A stretch of DNA of 6,913 nt from Vicinamibacteria bacterium. Its GTDB lineage: Bacteria > Acidobacteriota > Vicinamibacteria > Fen-336 > JAGNNV01. Shown here piece by piece: positions 1 through 4,760 of the stretch. The notes below the pieces were generated by a model that did not search any database, was not told the DNA's origin, and saw nothing but the letters and a program-made list of their open reading frames with translations. Every line of letters starts with the position of its first letter. The stretch's first letter is position 1. The stretch is from positions 1 through 6,913 of the forward strand of contig JAENWE010000398.1 in NCBI GenBank assembly GCA_016650185.1, written 5' to 3'. A program made the position numbers and the translations under genes.

Positions 1-203
1 CGCGCGTGCACGCGCTCCGCCGCCGTTCCCTCACGCTTGGCCAGGGTGATGATCTTCTCCGCGAAGGGTCGGAGTTCCTTGGCTTTCGGAAGGGTGGTCT
101 CGATGCGTTCCTCACGGAGCAACGCGGTCGCGAGATTCCGGAGCAAGGCGATGCGGTGGGCGCTCGTGCGGCCCAGCTTTCGTCCGGCGACTCGATGTCT
201 CAT
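1..203 (-). CDS. rplQ: 50S ribosomal protein L17, N-terminal part (cut by window edge)
   Basis: L17 is a large-subunit ribosomal protein near the peptide exit tunnel that helps fold 23S rRNA. Only the first 67 codons are present; the gene runs off base 1, so the C-terminal part is missing because of the window, not because the gene is broken. The translation opens MRHRVAGRKLGRTSAHR and continues with LLRNLATALLREERIETT and LPKAKELRPFAEKIITLAK, the conserved L17 N-terminal pattern almost position for position. The ATG at 201-203 is the standard family start and has AAGGA 10 bases upstream. The gene follows rpoA after 67 bases, the near-universal end of the alpha operon. Identification is secure; the remaining length cannot be judged. 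Confidence 0.96.
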   Translation of the reverse strand, partial: MRHRVAGRKLGRTSAHRIALLRNLATALLREERIETTLPKAKELRPFAEKIITLAKREGTAAERVHA

Positions 204-213
204 GGTCTTGTGG

Positions 214-218
214 TCCTT
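214..218 (-). promoter_or_regulatory. Shine-Dalgarno site of rplQ (AAGGA)
   Basis: On the minus strand AAGGA stands 10 bases before the rplQ ATG, a slightly long spacing. It is the only purine-rich match to the 16S rRNA tail close to this start. The rest of the 67-base rpoA-rplQ spacer shows no hairpin or promoter that I can support. Confidence 0.6.
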
Positions 219-270
219 GGTGTTTCTCTGCGGCTTCTCTCTCGGAAAAGGACGCGCAAATGATCTCTAA

Positions 271-1275
271 CTAGTCGCGCCGGAGGAGGTCGGGTTGCAG
301 CCGCATGCCGAGGGAGAGTCCCCACTTGCGAAGCTGATCCTTGGTCTCATTCAGCGACTTCTGACCGAACTTGTTGATCCGGAGCAGTTCGCTCTCGGTG
401 CGCACCACCAGCTCACCCACCGTCTTGACGTTGATCTGGGTGAGGCAGTTGTAGGCGCGAACCGGCAGTTCGAGATCGTCGATCTTGCGGCCGAGCTTCT
501 CGCGCAGCGCCTCGCGGTCGGTGTCGCCCACCGGAAGAGGAGCGGCCTCGGACGGGGCCTGGGGCGGAGCCTCCGCCGCTTCGGCGAGGTTCAGGAACAA
601 GAGCATGTGCTCGCGGATGAGACGGGCGGCCAAGCCCACCGCGTCACGCGGCGTGGTCACCCCGTTGGTCCAGACCTCAAGGGTGAGCTTCTCGTAGTCG
701 GTCGCCTGCCCGACCCGGGCCGCTTCCACGAAGTAGTTCACTTTCTTCACCGGCGAGTGAACGGAGTCGATGGGAATCCAGCCGATGGAAAGCGACTCAT
801 CGAAGTTCTTCTCCGCCGGAACGTAACCGCGACCGGGCTTCACGACCATCTCGACGCCGAGCGAGGAACCCGCAGAAAGGGTGGCGATGTAGGCCTCGGG
901 ATCGAGAACGTCGACATCGGCATCCGGGGTGATGTGCTTGGCTCGGATCTCTCCCGCCTCTGAGGTCTTGAGGTAGATCGTCTTGGGATGATCGACATTG
1001 AGCCGCAGGGAGAGTTTCTTGAGGTTCAGAATGAGATCGGTCGCGTCCTCAGTGGCTCCGGGGATGGGGGAGAACTCGTGAAGCACGCCGTCGATCCGGA
1101 TGGCGGTGATGGCCGCCCCCTCGATACTGGAGAGGAGAACGCGGCGCATCGCGTTTCCGACCGTGGTGCCGAATCCGCGCTCAAAGGGCTGGGCGAAGAA
1201 GCGGCCGTACATGTCATTTGAGACCTCGTCGTCCATCTCGAGGTGGCGGGGGCGCTGAAAGCCTTTCCAAAGCAT
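271..1275 (-). CDS. rpoA: DNA-directed RNA polymerase subunit alpha
   Basis: Alpha dimerises to seed assembly of RNA polymerase, and its C-terminal domain binds UP-element DNA and activators. The 334-residue product has the usual family length. The N-terminal assembly domain (about residues 1-230) shows FERGFGTTVGNAMRRVLLSSI (about 31-51), GVLHEFSPIPG and the VNYFVEAARVGQ segment. An Ala/Pro-rich linker follows (about 231-255). The C-terminal domain (about 264-325) has DDLELPVRAYNCL, NKFGQKSLNE and a GLSLGM ending. R273, N276 and C277 align with the E. coli R265-N268-C269 DNA-contact region, so the DNA-binding face looks intact. The ATG start has AAGGA 12 bases upstream. The gene lies 106 bases after rpsD, the longest spacer in the window, and 67 bases before rplQ. 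The MLWKGFQRPR start resembles Acidobacteriota and related phyla (from memory). Confidence 0.98.
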   Translation of the reverse strand: MLWKGFQRPRHLEMDDEVSNDMYGRFFAQPFERGFGTTVGNAMRRVLLSSIEGAAITAIRIDGVLHEFSPIPGATEDATDLILNLKKLSLRLNVDHPKTIYLKTSEAGEIRAKHITPDADVDVLDPEAYIATLSAGSSLGVEMVVKPGRGYVPAEKNFDESLSIGWIPIDSVHSPVKKVNYFVEAARVGQATDYEKLTLEVWTNGVTTPRDAVGLAARLIREHMLLFLNLAEAAEAPPQAPSEAAPLPVGDTDREALREKLGRKIDDLELPVRAYNCLTQINVKTVGELVVRTESELLRINKFGQKSLNETKDQLRKWGLSLGMRLQPDLLRRD

Positions 1276-1287
1276 CGTGGTTCTAGT

Positions 1288-1292
1288 TCCTT
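1288..1292 (-). promoter_or_regulatory. Shine-Dalgarno site of rpoA (AAGGA, long spacing)
   Basis: AAGGA lies 12 bases before the rpoA ATG, followed by ACTAGAACCACG. Because AAGGA pairs with the outer part of the anti-SD tail, the effective spacing is about 10. A similar layout precedes rpsK, rplO and rplQ. Confidence 0.5.
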
Positions 1293-1332
1293 AAGGTCGG
1301 TGCGGGGTTGCTGGATGTAAAGGGGTGAAACG

Positions 1333-1361
1333 AAAAAATTGGGCCTGGAGCCGCGGCGGCC
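1333..1361 (-). terminator. possible weak hairpin plus T-run in the rpsD-rpoA spacer (terminator-like or attenuator-like)
   Basis: The 106-base spacer between the rpsD stop and the rpoA start holds a GC-rich segment with inverted repeats. GGCC at 1358-1361 can pair with GGCC at 1342-1345, and a competing GCCG/CGGC stem with a 3-base loop lies inside. On the transcript this is followed after CAA by a run of six T (complement of 1333-1338). The arrangement resembles a leaky intrinsic terminator that could adjust rpoA-rplQ output relative to the upstream ribosomal genes. The stems are only 4 bp and the T-run does not abut the stem, so termination would be inefficient at best. The function is inference, and no -35/-10 pair was convincing in the same spacer. 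Confidence 0.25.
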
Positions 1362-1381
1362 GAATGACCGCGCAGCGTCTC

Positions 1382-2011
1382 TTACTTGGAGTAGAGCTCG
1401 ACGATGAGCTGCTCTTGGATCGGGAAGTTCACGTCGTCGCGCGACGGCATGGCCTTCACCTTCCCCTTGCGGGCGGCGGGGTCGAGCTCGATCCAGCGCG
1501 GGGCGGTACGTCCCTTGGCGTCTTCGATGGCATCGGCCACGAACTGAAGTTTGGTGGCGCGCTCCGAAAGGGAGATCTCATCGCCAAGGTTGACCTCGAA
1601 GGAAGCGATGTCGACCTTCTTGCCATTCACTCTCACGTGACCATGACCGACCAGCTGCCGGGACTGCGCGCGGGAGGCGGCAAAGCCCATCCGGAACACC
1701 GCGCTGTCGAGACGTCGCTCCAGAAGAATCAGGAGAGTCTCCCCAACCACGCCCTTCTGCTGGTTCGCCCGGTCGAAGGTGCGGCGAAACTGGCGCTCGA
1801 GCAGGCCGTAGATGCGCTTGACCTTCTGCTTCTCGCGCAGCTGGAGGCCGTAGCCCTGGGTCTTGGGCTTGGCGTTCCGGCCATGCTGTCCAGGCGGATA
1901 GTTGCGCTTTTCAATGGCCGCCTTGCCGGATGTGTCGCGGCGGCCCTTCAGGAAAAGGTTGATCCCTTCACGTCGGGATAGTTTCCCGGTGGGTCCAATA
2001 TATCGAGCCAC
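1382..2011 (-). CDS. rpsD: 30S ribosomal protein S4 (zinc-free type)
   Basis: S4 is a primary 16S rRNA binder that nucleates the 5' domain of the small subunit; in E. coli it also represses the alpha operon. The 209-residue length is normal. The N-terminal region reads ARYIGPTGKLSRREG, then EKRNYPPGQHG (about 34-44) and LREKQKVKRIYGLLERQFRR (about 58-77). The S4 RNA-binding domain lies at about 98-160 (LERRLDSAVFRMGFAASRAQ, GHGHVRVNGKKVD). The four cysteines that bind zinc in many S4 proteins are absent, and the protein contains no cysteine at all, so this is the C-minus form. The start codon is GTG, followed directly by the conserved ARYIGP, with GGAG 6 bases upstream fixing the choice. It lies 42 bases after rpsK. 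Confidence 0.97.
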   Translation of the reverse strand: MARYIGPTGKLSRREGINLFLKGRRDTSGKAAIEKRNYPPGQHGRNAKPKTQGYGLQLREKQKVKRIYGLLERQFRRTFDRANQQKGVVGETLLILLERRLDSAVFRMGFAASRAQSRQLVGHGHVRVNGKKVDIASFEVNLGDEISLSERATKLQFVADAIEDAKGRTAPRWIELDPAARKGKVKAMPSRDDVNFPIQEQLIVELYSK

Positions 2012-2017
2012 TTGTTT

Positions 2018-2021
2018 CTCC
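2018..2021 (-). promoter_or_regulatory. Shine-Dalgarno site of rpsD (GGAG), supports GTG start
   Basis: GGAG stands 6 bases before GTG at 2009-2011 on the minus strand. This spacing, together with the family-typical ARYIGP directly after the codon, decides for GTG as the rpsD start. Confidence 0.7.
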
Positions 2022-2053
2022 GCTTCGCTTTCTTGTACTGAGCTCTGAAAAAA

Positions 2054-2464
2054 TTAGACGCGGCGCCGCTTGGGCGGCCGGCAGCCATTGTGAGGAATGG
2101 GGGTGATGTCGCGGATCGACTTCACCTCGACCCCCGCCGCGGTGAAGGCCCGGATGGCCGACTCGCGTCCGCTCCCCGGACCCTGGATGCGAACGTCCAC
2201 GGACTTGAGCCCGTGGTCCTTCGCGTTGGTAGCCGCGGTGGTCGCCGCCTGCTGGGCCGCGAAAGGCGTGCCCTTGCGAGAACCCTTGAAGCCCATGCTT
2301 CCCGAACTCGACCACGCGATCACGTTGCCCGCGGCATCCGTGATGGTGATCTTCGTGTTGTTGAAAGAGGCCTGGATGCTCACCGTGCCATGCGGCACGT
2401 GCTTGCGCTCCTTGCGGGTCTTCTTGCCGGGTTCGGCCTTCGTCGTTGAGGTTGAGGCTGCCAT
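2054..2464 (-). CDS. rpsK: 30S ribosomal protein S11
   Basis: S11 sits on the platform of the small subunit near the mRNA exit/E site, next to the 3' end of 16S rRNA. The 136-residue product starts with a Thr/Lys-rich tail of about 20 residues. The conserved fold follows: GTVSIQASFNNTKITITD (about 27-43), WSSSGSMGFKGSRKGTPFAA (about 51-70), then VRIQGPGSGRESAIRA (about 91-106) and the ending TPIPHNGCRPPKRRRV. These are the family hallmarks. It starts at ATG with AGGA 11 bases upstream, 33 bases after rpsM and 42 before rpsD. The N-terminal tail is a few residues longer than in E. coli, which is common across bacteria. The last codons form a GC-rich palindrome (2060-2069) with a T-run just after the stop. 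Confidence 0.98.
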   Translation of the reverse strand: MAASTSTTKAEPGKKTRKERKHVPHGTVSIQASFNNTKITITDAAGNVIAWSSSGSMGFKGSRKGTPFAAQQAATTAATNAKDHGLKSVDVRIQGPGSGRESAIRAFTAAGVEVKSIRDITPIPHNGCRPPKRRRV

Positions 2465-2475
2465 GCTGGTTCTTG

Positions 2476-2479
2476 TCCT
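2476..2479 (-). promoter_or_regulatory. Shine-Dalgarno site of rpsK (AGGA, long spacing)
   Basis: AGGA lies 11 bases before the rpsK ATG and is followed by CAAGAACCAGC. It is the only plausible SD element in the 33-base rpsM-rpsK spacer. Confidence 0.5.
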
Positions 2480-2497
2480 AGAGAGTTCGGTGCGGCG

Positions 2498-2863
2498 TCA
2501 CTTCTTGACGCGCGCGCCCTTGCGGGGCCCCTTGCGGGTTCGCGCATTGGTCTTGGTCCGCTGCCCGCGAACGGGGAGATTCCGCCGATGCCGAGACCCG
2601 CGATGAGAGCCGATCTCGATGAGGCGCTTGATGTCCAGGGAGACCTGCTTGCGCAGATCGCCTTCGACCGCGCCCGCGGCTTCAATGGCCTTAGCGATTC
2701 GGCTCACTTCCTCCTCGGAAAGATCCTTGACCCGGACGTTCGGATCGATCTTGACCTCGGCGAGGATTTTCACGGCCCTATTGGGACCGACGCCATAAAT
2801 GTACTGGAGACCTGCCTCAACCCGTTTGGTTCGAGGGAGGTCGACGCCTGCGATGCGAGCCAT
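2498..2863 (-). CDS. rpsM: 30S ribosomal protein S13
   Basis: S13 is in the head of the small subunit. It bridges to the large subunit, and its C-terminal tail contacts the P-site tRNA. The 121-residue length is typical. The N-terminus MARIAGVDLPRTKRVE is nearly diagnostic, followed by the helix-hairpin-helix YIYGVGPNRA (about 21-30), the coiled helical region, and the basic tail SRHRRNLPVRGQRTKTNART and RKGPRKGARVKK. The ATG start is 3 bases after the rpmJ stop, with AGGGG inside the end of rpmJ 6 bases upstream, so translation is probably coupled to rpmJ. That short junction leaves no room for an E. coli-like S4 repressor pseudoknot between the genes. Confidence 0.98.
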   Translation of the reverse strand: MARIAGVDLPRTKRVEAGLQYIYGVGPNRAVKILAEVKIDPNVRVKDLSEEEVSRIAKAIEAAGAVEGDLRKQVSLDIKRLIEIGSHRGSRHRRNLPVRGQRTKTNARTRKGPRKGARVKK

Positions 2864-2866
2864 TCT

Positions 2867-2980
2867 CTACCCCTGCCGCTGCTTATGCTTGGTGTTTGCG
2901 CAGATCACGCGGACGACGCCCTGCCGCTTGATAACGCGGCACTTGACGCAAATTTTCTTGACCGACGATCGGACCTTCAC
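2867..2980 (-). CDS. rpmJ: 50S ribosomal protein L36, zinc-ribbon type, GTG start
   Basis: L36 is the smallest ribosomal protein and stabilises 23S rRNA in the large subunit. Reading the minus strand from GTG at 2978-2980 gives 37 residues, the standard length: it starts (M)KVRSSVKKICVKCRVIKRQ and ends TKHKQRQG before TAG. The zinc-ribbon ligands C11, C14, C27 and H32 are all present with the usual C-x2-C-x12-C-x4-H spacing, so this is the zinc-binding (C-plus) form. No in-frame ATG exists near the start; GTG has GGAG 9 bases upstream and directly precedes the conserved KVR. It follows infA after 39 bases and precedes rpsM by 3, its usual place. Being short and GTG-started, it is easily missed by automatic callers. 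Confidence 0.96.
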   Translation of the reverse strand: MKVRSSVKKICVKCRVIKRQGVVRVICANTKHKQRQG

Positions 2981-3000
2981 TTCTTGAGACTCCGTTTCAT
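2977..3000 (-). other. 7-codon minicistron overlapping the rpmJ start
   Basis: On the minus strand an ATG at 2998-3000 opens a tiny frame reading MKRSLKK, then TGA at 2977-2979. The stop overlaps the rpmJ GTG in a GTGA arrangement like coupled operon genes. It sits in a different frame from rpmJ and contains the rpmJ SD (GGAG). It may be chance, or a ribosome-loading or leader element for rpmJ; only its existence and overlap are seen. Confidence 0.25.
2990..2993 (-). promoter_or_regulatory. Shine-Dalgarno site of rpmJ (GGAG), supports GTG start
   Basis: GGAG lies 9 bases before GTG at 2978-2980. With no alternative in-frame ATG, this decides the GTG start of rpmJ. Confidence 0.6.
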
Positions 3001-3019
3001 ATATCTCTCGCTCGACCCT

Positions 3020-3259
3020 TTAGCCCGGAACGCATCTGACGATGCGACCGCGCGACAGATCAAACGGTGAAAACTCCACAACGACCACATCGCCCGGCCT
3101 CACACGCAAGGCGTCCGAAGCGGCACAATGCGCTATCGCCTCACGGCGACGCCCGCTCTCCCCGAGGGTTTCGACCCTGAACAGGGCGGACGGCAACGCT
3201 TCCATGACCCGAGCCGTCATCTCAATTCGACCCTCCCTCTTGGACACAGGTTTCGCCAT
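3020..3259 (-). CDS. infA: translation initiation factor IF-1, divergent
   Basis: IF-1 is a small OB-fold protein that occupies the A site of the 30S subunit during initiation. The 79-residue product (usual length about 72) keeps the beginning and end of the family: IEMTARVMEALPSALFRVE (about 12-30) and RPGDVVVVEFSPFDLSRGRI (about 54-73). The middle is unusual. The strand 2-3 turn has about 4 extra residues (TLGESGRRRE), and the conserved segment HISGKMRKNYIRI is replaced by HCAASDALRV, about 3 residues shorter and stripped of its lysines and arginines. ATG at 3257-3259 begins MAKP, as in most IF-1s; upstream in-frame codons have no family likeness. It lies 14 bases after map and 39 before rpmJ, the standard position. 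No clear SD precedes it. It is an IF-1 homologue with high certainty; whether it is the working housekeeping copy is less sure. Confidence 0.88.
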   Translation of the reverse strand: MAKPVSKREGRIEMTARVMEALPSALFRVETLGESGRRREAIAHCAASDALRVRPGDVVVVEFSPFDLSRGRIVRCVPG

Positions 3260-3273
3260 GCTCTCGAGGCCGT

Positions 3274-4050
3274 CTAGGCATGACGCACGCTCTGTGCGAA
3301 GGGATAAGGCTCGGACAACACCCACGGACCGTGTTCCGTCACCGCAATTGTAAGCTCGTAGTGCGCAGAAAGCGACTTGTCTTCGGTAACAACCGTCCAC
3401 TTGTCGGGAAGCGTCCTGGTCGCGGCCGCACCCTCGTTGACCATCGGCTCGATGGCCAGGCACATGCCCGCCTCCAGGCGGGCCCGCTTTCCGGGCGGTC
3501 CATAATTCGGAACCTGGGGGTCCTCATGGAGGTTTCGGCCGATACCATGACCTGAAAGCTCGCGAACCACGGTGTATCCGTGCTTGACCGCGTGGCTCTC
3601 GACCGCATGGCCCAAATCGCCCAGACGCTTGCCCGGGTAGGCCGTCTCGATGGCCCGGTGAAGCGATTCTTCGGTCACTTTCATGAGCCGTTCCGCGGCG
3701 GGGCTCACGTTCCCGACCGCCACCGTTCGGGCGGCGTCGCCATAGTAACCGTCCACGATAGCCCCGAAATCAAGGCCGATGATGTCGCCCTCGAGGAGGA
3801 CTCGCTTCCCCGGGATCCCGTGAACCACTTCGTCGTTGACCGAGGCGCACAAGGTCGCCGGGAAGCCGTGATAGCCCAAAAAGGCGGGCTTGGCTCCGCG
3901 CTTGCGAAGGTTCTCCGCCGCGATCAGGTCGAGTTCCTTGGTCGTTATCCCGGGTTTAGTGTGTTCCGCCAGGAGCGCCAGGGTCTCGACCACGATGCTG
4001 CACGCCCGGTGCATGGTTTCCATCTCCGCGAATGACCGGAGGGTGGTCAT
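3274..4050 (-). CDS. map: type I methionine aminopeptidase
   Basis: This cytoplasmic metalloenzyme removes the initiator methionine from new proteins when the second residue is small. The 258-residue product has the pita-bread fold motifs in order: NDEVVHGIP (72-80, substrate histidine H77), LDFGAIVDGYYGD with metal ligands D94 and D105, SGHGIGRNLHE with ligand H168, AIEPMVN with ligand E201, and HYELTIAVTEHG with ligand E232. All five metal ligands match the E. coli spacing. There is no N-terminal zinc finger or SH3-binding extension, so it is the short bacterial type. The start is ATG at 4048-4050, overlapping the adk stop by 4 bases (ATGA), which implies translational coupling. The frame stays open back to 4317, but the residues there do not resemble the family. 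infA follows 14 bases later. Confidence 0.97.
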   Translation of the reverse strand: MTTLRSFAEMETMHRACSIVVETLALLAEHTKPGITTKELDLIAAENLRKRGAKPAFLGYHGFPATLCASVNDEVVHGIPGKRVLLEGDIIGLDFGAIVDGYYGDAARTVAVGNVSPAAERLMKVTEESLHRAIETAYPGKRLGDLGHAVESHAVKHGYTVVRELSGHGIGRNLHEDPQVPNYGPPGKRARLEAGMCLAIEPMVNEGAAATRTLPDKWTVVTEDKSLSAHYELTIAVTEHGPWVLSEPYPFAQSVRHA

Positions 4051-4760
4051 TGGACGGCCCCCGTGAGGTACTGCTCGATCTCGGCGAAAACCTCGTTCAC
4101 ATCCCGATAGCCGTCGACCAGATGCACCGGACCGCGTTTCTCGTAGTGCTGGATCACGGGCACGGTCTGGATTTCGTAGGCCTCGAGACGCTTGGCCACG
4201 ACATTCTCGCGATCGTCGGCCCGCTGGATCAGGCTCGACCCACACTTGTCGCAGATGCCGGGCGTCTTCGACGGCGATGTTTCGAGGTGGTAGGTGGCCT
4301 GGCAGGACGGACACCAACGCCGTCCGGACAGGCGGCGGAGGAGAACGGCGCGAGGGACATCGAAATTCATCACCACGAGCTCCATTCCGCGCTCGTCCAC
4401 CAGCCGGTCGAGAGACTCCGCCTGATTGACCGTCCTGGGAAAGCCATCGAGAAGAAGGCCGTTGGTGCAGTCAGGTTCGGTCACGCGCTCCGCGATCAGG
4501 GCCACGAGCAGAGAGTCGGGCACGAGACTCCCGTTATCCATGAGCGGCGCTGCCTGCTCTCCCAGGGGCGTTTTTCGGGCGATGGCGTCCCTCAACATCT
4601 CGCCGGTGGAAATCCGAGCGACGCCGGTGCGACGGGCGATAATCGCCGACTGAGTTCCCTTTCCTGCACCGGGAGGGCCCAGGAGGAGGAAGCACAGCGG
4701 ACGCTTCGCCTTCGCATCACCGACGCCCACGAATCCTCCGGCCTCGACCGGTAAAGCCAT
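4047..4760 (-). CDS. adk: adenylate kinase with zinc-type lid
   Basis: Adenylate kinase converts ATP and AMP to two ADP in the cytoplasm. The 237-residue reading shows the P-loop GPPGAGKGT (28-36), STGEMLR (51-57, AMP site; usually STGDMLR), DGFPRT (105-110), and a lid with four cysteines, C150-x2-C153 and C170-x2-C173, the zinc-stabilised form. QRADDRENVVAKRLEAY follows. The first about 20 residues (MALPVEAGGFVGVGDAKAKR) have no family likeness, and residues 1-14 overlap the secY C-terminus in another frame. ATG at 4758-4760 has no clear SD. A GTG at 4728-4730 has GGAGGA 3 bases upstream and would give 227 residues (4047-4730). The true start is therefore uncertain; I give the ATG. It overlaps map by ATGA. 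Confidence 0.96.
   Translation of the reverse strand: MALPVEAGGFVGVGDAKAKRPLCFLLLGPPGAGKGTQSAIIARRTGVARISTGEMLRDAIARKTPLGEQAAPLMDNGSLVPDSLLVALIAERVTEPDCTNGLLLDGFPRTVNQAESLDRLVDERGMELVVMNFDVPRAVLLRRLSGRRWCPSCQATYHLETSPSKTPGICDKCGSSLIQRADDRENVVAKRLEAYEIQTVPVIQHYEKRGPVHLVDGYRDVNEVFAEIEQYLTGAVQ

Noticed and set aside
295..963. Long plus-strand open frame opposite rpoA (222 codons)
   Set aside because: It is a GC-rich shadow of rpoA with no recognisable domain; the minus strand carries an unmistakable RpoA.
2048..2078. Hairpin at the rpsK 3' end (GCCGC/GCGGC) with six T after the stop codon
   Set aside because: The T-run begins 11 bases after the stem, too far for an intrinsic terminator, and the stem lies in conserved S11 tail codons. 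A competing palindrome at 2060-2069 has no real loop. The downstream genes clearly belong to the same operon.
3260..3463. Possible N-terminal extension of infA back to 3463
   Set aside because: The extra residues overlap the map 3' end and lack family likeness, whereas MAKP at 3259 is a standard IF-1 start.
4051..4317. Possible N-terminal extension of map back to 4317
   Set aside because: The 89 extra residues overlap adk in another frame and do not resemble any aminopeptidase domain; the ATG overlapping the adk stop fits family length and coupling.
4032..4754. Long plus-strand open frame opposite adk (240 codons)
   Set aside because: It mirrors adk, and its His/Arg/Gly-rich composition is typical of antisense frames in GC-rich DNA.
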